This document shows positions 59,601 to 64,000 of a stretch of 64,000 nt of DNA, piece after piece (the stretch's first letter is position 1; each line of letters begins with the position of its first letter). The notes under the pieces were generated by a model, which saw only the letters and a program-made list of their open reading frames with translations, was not told the origin of the DNA and ran no database searches. The stretch is from Datnioides undecimradiatus (taxonomy: Eukaryota > Chordata > Actinopteri > Lobotiformes > Datnioididae): contig WARS01000029.1 of assembly GCA_008933995.1 (NCBI GenBank), positions 17,669,131 to 17,733,130 of the forward strand. The letters are read 5' to 3'. The position numbers were made by a program, and so were the translations under genes.

Positions 59601-62600
59601 CCCCAGCAGCGGTCTTTAATCCTTTCACCTCACCCATTTATAACCTCAGCCTGTGCTTTAAACCCAGCTCCCTGAGTTTGAGGCCAGGGGCCATCAGCAT
59701 CACAAATTACGAGGCGTGTATTGTCACATCTGATTCGTTTCCGCCGAGGCGAGGTCTTGTCGTCCAGGTACCGGAGGCAGAGCAGAATGGCTAACGTAAT
59801 TTATAATGCCGCTGGCCAGGACACGTCAGGCTGATGGCCTATCTGTGTTACTAAGTGACCTGAAGTTTAATAACAACAATGCATCAGTTGCCCTGCGCTT
59901 TAGGAGGAACAGCGTGTCTTTGGAGAGAGCTTTGATTGTATATGAACCTATCTGTCTCTCTCAACCTTTTTAGACCTGCATATTATACTATTATATTACA
60001 TCCATGTAGAAAATGAGACTGATTCACACGAACACAGTCTGTCTCTAGTGACCACTAACAATAAAAGTTTAATTTTCTACACAACATCAAAATTCCTTGT
60101 CTGTTTGCAGGCAGCAGATGGTGATTCAGTTTATACAAGAAAAGGGTCTCGTTTTCTTCATTTTCAGTTCATTTTGCCCTTTAATGGACTGAAAAATGAT
60201 ACACACAAATCCACCAAATCAGCTAAATGCTGATTGTGCAGTGCTGATTAAAAGTTGCACTTTTGTAGACGATGTGATCATCTTGCACTCACAATGTGAT
60301 CACATGCATCCACAATCACCTTTAGATGTAGTGTGGGTTTGGTTTTTGGTTTGGTTGGACTCTCTACATCTGCTTGTGGGCGATCGATCTGAGATGGTCA
60401 TTTGTGGCCATTTGTTTCCTGTTTTCCTCTTTAAAAACAAATTAAACTCCCAATTTTCAGGACTCATCCTATGACTGCAGCAGCATATCAGTTCAGTGAC
60501 AACGACACACTCCCTCACTGGCTTCCCACCCAGGAAAACTGACAATTGTGCTTGTTATAAAGAGTCAAAATGATTTCCACCAAAGAGTGAACCCTTACAC
60601 CTCTTTCTCTTCTTAACACTTCTTTCACATGAAAATCAAAACTACAAGTTGGAACTTAAGTGCCCATATACTAACCACATGAAGACCGTAAACCTGCCCC
60701 AAACCAGCTGTGCAAATGGTTAATAAGGCATGAGGAAGTGCAATACGTGTTAACAGATATCAGCATGTTAATGTGATAAACACACAGGGCCGTGGTTAAA
60801 CTTCCAGCTGTAGCTGAGTGCCATCACGATGTGGAGAAATAAGGGCTCAACATGCAACAATCATCATGAGTGCCGGCTGTTGTAACAAACGATCAACTTG
60901 AGGACAGTCTTGACTGCAGAAAAATGTCATTTTCATAACCATAATCAGTGGTGCTCAAAGCATTCACAGTAATGGCGAATGGGTCCTGAACACAGAGTGA
61001 TGCAGTGCAGACTGCAGACTGATTTTGCTGGAAAAAAAAAATCCCATTTATCAAACTGTGGGACCGTAATAGAAGTAAAAAAACATGTGATGAGCAGCTG
61101 TAAGAGAAAGGTCATATAGCTGTAATGGCAACATAATGAAAACAAGTGAAAGAGAGATGGGAATGGTGGAGAGGGAGCAGACAAAGAGGAACAGAGGAGG
61201 GGAAGGTGACACGACATAATTAGACACGCCGCCACCACCAATACTGAGATAAAGAGGAAGAAGTCAGACTAATAAAACCCTGCCATGAAGAGGACAGTCT
61301 TCCTGCAGCTTTCTCTGCTTCGTGTGGCTAAATAAATCCTATTCTCCCAGGCTGTAAACTAAGAACACAATGTTTTACTGTGGCAGCAAGAGGCAGTGTT
61401 TAGTCAGAGTGAGGAATATATCATTATGTGGCTATCCTTGACTGGAAATTGATACCGAAACCACTGAAACCCGATAGAACAGAATAACATGATATTTGTT
61501 GTATTTCAGGTCAGTCTACAATCCCATGGGGCCTCTGTCTACAGCTTTTACTCCCATTTGGCTGCAGATGTCATGGTTGGTTATTTACAGGACACAGTGT
61601 AACAGAAAAGGGGGGGTGGGAGGGGGATTTCTGGAGGAGAAACGTTGCGGAGCAAAGGATATGAAAAAATAAGAAAGGGACACAGAATACATGGAAATTA
61701 CATTTACATTTACATTTACATAAATGCAGAAAAGATATGATATGTTTGTCGCTTACAGCCAACTTGGCCAAACTGCTTATGACAGATTTATACAATCTTC
61801 ATTAAAAGAGAAATAATTGGTACTGCTACTTAAATGTGCCACGTTGTTCTAATCAAGTCAATAGGTTCCAACTTCCATTGTTGCGCTGATCAGGTTGGCT
61901 TCTCCAGAACATTTAGACCATTTTATCATCATTCTTAATGAAAAAAAAATTATTAGTATTGCATGAGGGAGACATTACTACCACAATTCAAGGGGAAGTT
62001 TCCTCTGATCTGAGGATATTGGAACCTTTCTCTATGCAGGTTATGTTGTAATGTTCTCATCTGAGGAATATGACACAGTTAGACTTCACTTTATGACTGT
62101 AAGTAATCAACTTCACCATCAGCATACCCTCATAATAATAAAAATAATGCCCAAAGATTTAGATCAATGAATGTAAAACAGTTTTATGGCAAGTTACTGA
62201 GATATAATATATATTATATCACAGACTTGACAGAAACTCTGTGAAAGGAGTTGCTTACAGTGATGAATCTATGGATAATTATCATTTGTGTTCCCTTATC
62301 CCTATGTAGTGTTCGAAACATTTGGATGACTTGCTTTTACGTGTGGTGTTTTGCATCATCCTCACAATGCTGGAGCCTCTTTGGCAGCTGGTTTGACCAA
62401 AGAGGCAGGTGAATGTTAGCTACCGATGTATCAAACAAAGAGGAGCATTAATCAGTTTCTCTTACAAGCTGAATGTTGGACTCATGTTCAGCCTGGGGGA
62501 TTGGTAACATAACTCGAAATGCATGCTGGTGTTGCTTTGTGCTGAATCTAAAATATGAGCAACTATTTTCCTAACAATTTCAAAATGACAGTGTCGTGTA

Positions 62601-64000
62601 TATACATTTTTCTCAAGGCTCTGAGTGGCAAAAAATTATTATTGCAGGATGATCATCTACTTCAGAAGCACAACATAAGTAAAGGTTCAGAGTGGCAAAT
62701 CAGATTCATTCAGAGAGACTTTTGGAGAGTGTAGTGGTACTGACATTAAGAGCAGAGTCTTTTCTTAATTCTTAAGATTTAGACTTTAAAGGTCGGTTAG
62801 AAAAATCCAAAATAAACTTGAAAGGATGAGAGGATTAACCAGAATATTGTGATCAACCATATAAGAAGCAGAACTCAACTCAATTTAAACCAGAACACCA
62901 GCGTCAGCAGCAAGGAAGAGATTATTGGTGTGACACTCAGTGGGCCAGTTTCAGAAAACTGGGACTGTGAGGTGCTTATTTATGATCACAGAGTTATCTG
63001 TCGACTTTTTTGGAAGTGGACGTTTGATCTTGAGGACCGCAGTTTCCAAATAAGATGTTTACAGCAAAGACATGCAATGTTGTTTGGTGCCGAGCAAAAA
63101 ATAGAGAGCTGGGCGTGAGGTTGAGATGTTATGAACCTGCAGGGCATGCCTGTTGCAACTCTTGCGTCCCTCTCTCCCTGCATCATATCCCCTGCCAGTT
63201 TCTCCCTCGGCAGAGCAGCAGGGCAGGTTCAGCTGTCAAATGAAGGGCCTACAGAGGGCCGGCCAATACAGCTGCATATCTTATGTCATTCTGTCATTGT
63301 ATATGGACTTGTGATTATATTTTATTCATTTTTCCCACAGCCAGGCTCAAAAACATATAATAGAATCTAAAATATACCTCTCTAATAATGTGCATTTGCT
63401 GAAATGAGGGTACTACCTCTGCCCTGCACAAAAGACATTTGCAGTAAGTCCCTGGAAGCACAAAAGAAAAACATCAGAAAAACTGACCAGTGAGGAAGAT
63501 GAACTGTTTGGTATTCAAGGTTGCAGTATGAGTGAACCTCAAGATAAAAACTTGGCAAGGTTGTTTCAATTATGTGGGGGGGGGTTTCAGCAAATACACC
63601 CTCCTGCTGGAACTTTTTGTGGTTTTATTTTGTAAAATTGTCAATAAAGGCAAGACGGGAAAAGGCCGAGGCAAAGCCGGGGGAAAAAAGCAAAAATGAT
63701 GCTGCTGCTGAAAACTCTTCAAGCCTTCTTTGAATTCCCTTCACATAAATTGCTCCCTCTCTTCCTATCCTCCTATCTAATCATCCTGTGAGTGTGGCTG
63801 TTTGTGTGTGTGTATGTGTGTGTGTTTGTGTGTGTGTTCACTCGTGAATGTGTGATCCCATCTCTCCTGGATCATTTCTCTTTCATTGGGCAAACTGTGG
63901 AGACTGTTTCATAAGGAAAAGGCAGGCGGGTCAACTGAAAGGCAATTAGATACAGAACACAGGCAGCATATAAGCAGCCGGGAGCATATTAATGAGAACC
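56650..64000. other. Gene-poor right end of the window
   Basis: No gene is supported. Frames are short and overlap on both strands. There is a 20-bp perfect AT palindrome at 62,201-62,220, a TTACAT tandem repeat at about 61,696-61,720, a G-run near 61,608 and a GT-rich tract at about 63,806-63,838. Stretches at about 58,860-59,050, 59,140-59,260 and 59,680-59,900 are complex and free of repeats, and may be conserved non-coding elements or unrecognised exons. Confidence 0.4.

Noticed and set aside
1-64000. CRISPR arrays, operons, rRNA, tRNA or phage genes
   Set aside because: Simple repeats are microsatellites rather than spaced direct repeats, genes have spliceosomal introns, and no tRNA-like cloverleaf or rRNA core sequence was noticed by eye.

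Overview
This is vertebrate genomic DNA, almost certainly from a teleost fish (probably a percomorph). Genes are split by GT-AG introns, there are no operons, CA/GT microsatellites are frequent, and several interspersed repeats look like ones common in perch-like fish. No prokaryotic, phage or CRISPR features are present. Gene identities come from recognising protein motifs by eye; no database search was run.

Layout, left to right. (1) 1-11.1 kb is mostly non-coding. It holds an old repeat (about 4.83-5.34 kb), a decayed Tc1-like transposase (about 6.79-7.33 kb) and a CpG-rich block with a poly(A) signal (about 9.59-9.81 kb). (2) A three-exon + strand gene for a small Rieske [2Fe-2S] protein (rfesd-like) occupies 11,420-12,798. 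(3) A two-exon + strand reading frame at 13,965-14,484 ends in a hydrophobic segment. It could encode a 97-residue membrane protein or be the last two exons of a longer gene, and I do not recognise it. (4) The best-supported gene is cilp2 (cartilage intermediate layer protein 2) on the - strand: nine coding exons from 35,303 down to 19,000, giving about 1,250 residues. The order is signal peptide, WxxW domain, two tandem thrombospondin type 1 repeats, carboxypeptidase-regulatory-like domain, Ig domain, and a long C-terminal region with a furin-type RSKR site. (5) Upstream of it, also on the - strand, is yjefn3 (YjeF_N / AIBP-like). Five coding exons were found between 52,347 and 39,777; the exon carrying the N-terminus was not found. 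(6) 52.4-64 kb holds no gene I can support, only microsatellites, repeats and a few stretches that look like conserved non-coding DNA.

The tandem arrangement yjefn3 then cilp2 on one strand matches the human 19p13.11 order (YJEFN3-CILP2). This is the main reason for choosing cilp2 over its paralogue cilp, and it supports yjefn3 over naxe. The rfesd-like gene converges on cilp2 from the other strand. I see no shared pathway: CILP proteins are secreted cartilage matrix glycoproteins, YJEFN3/AIBP-type proteins are linked to cholesterol efflux, and the Rieske protein is a small redox or electron-transfer protein of unknown partner.
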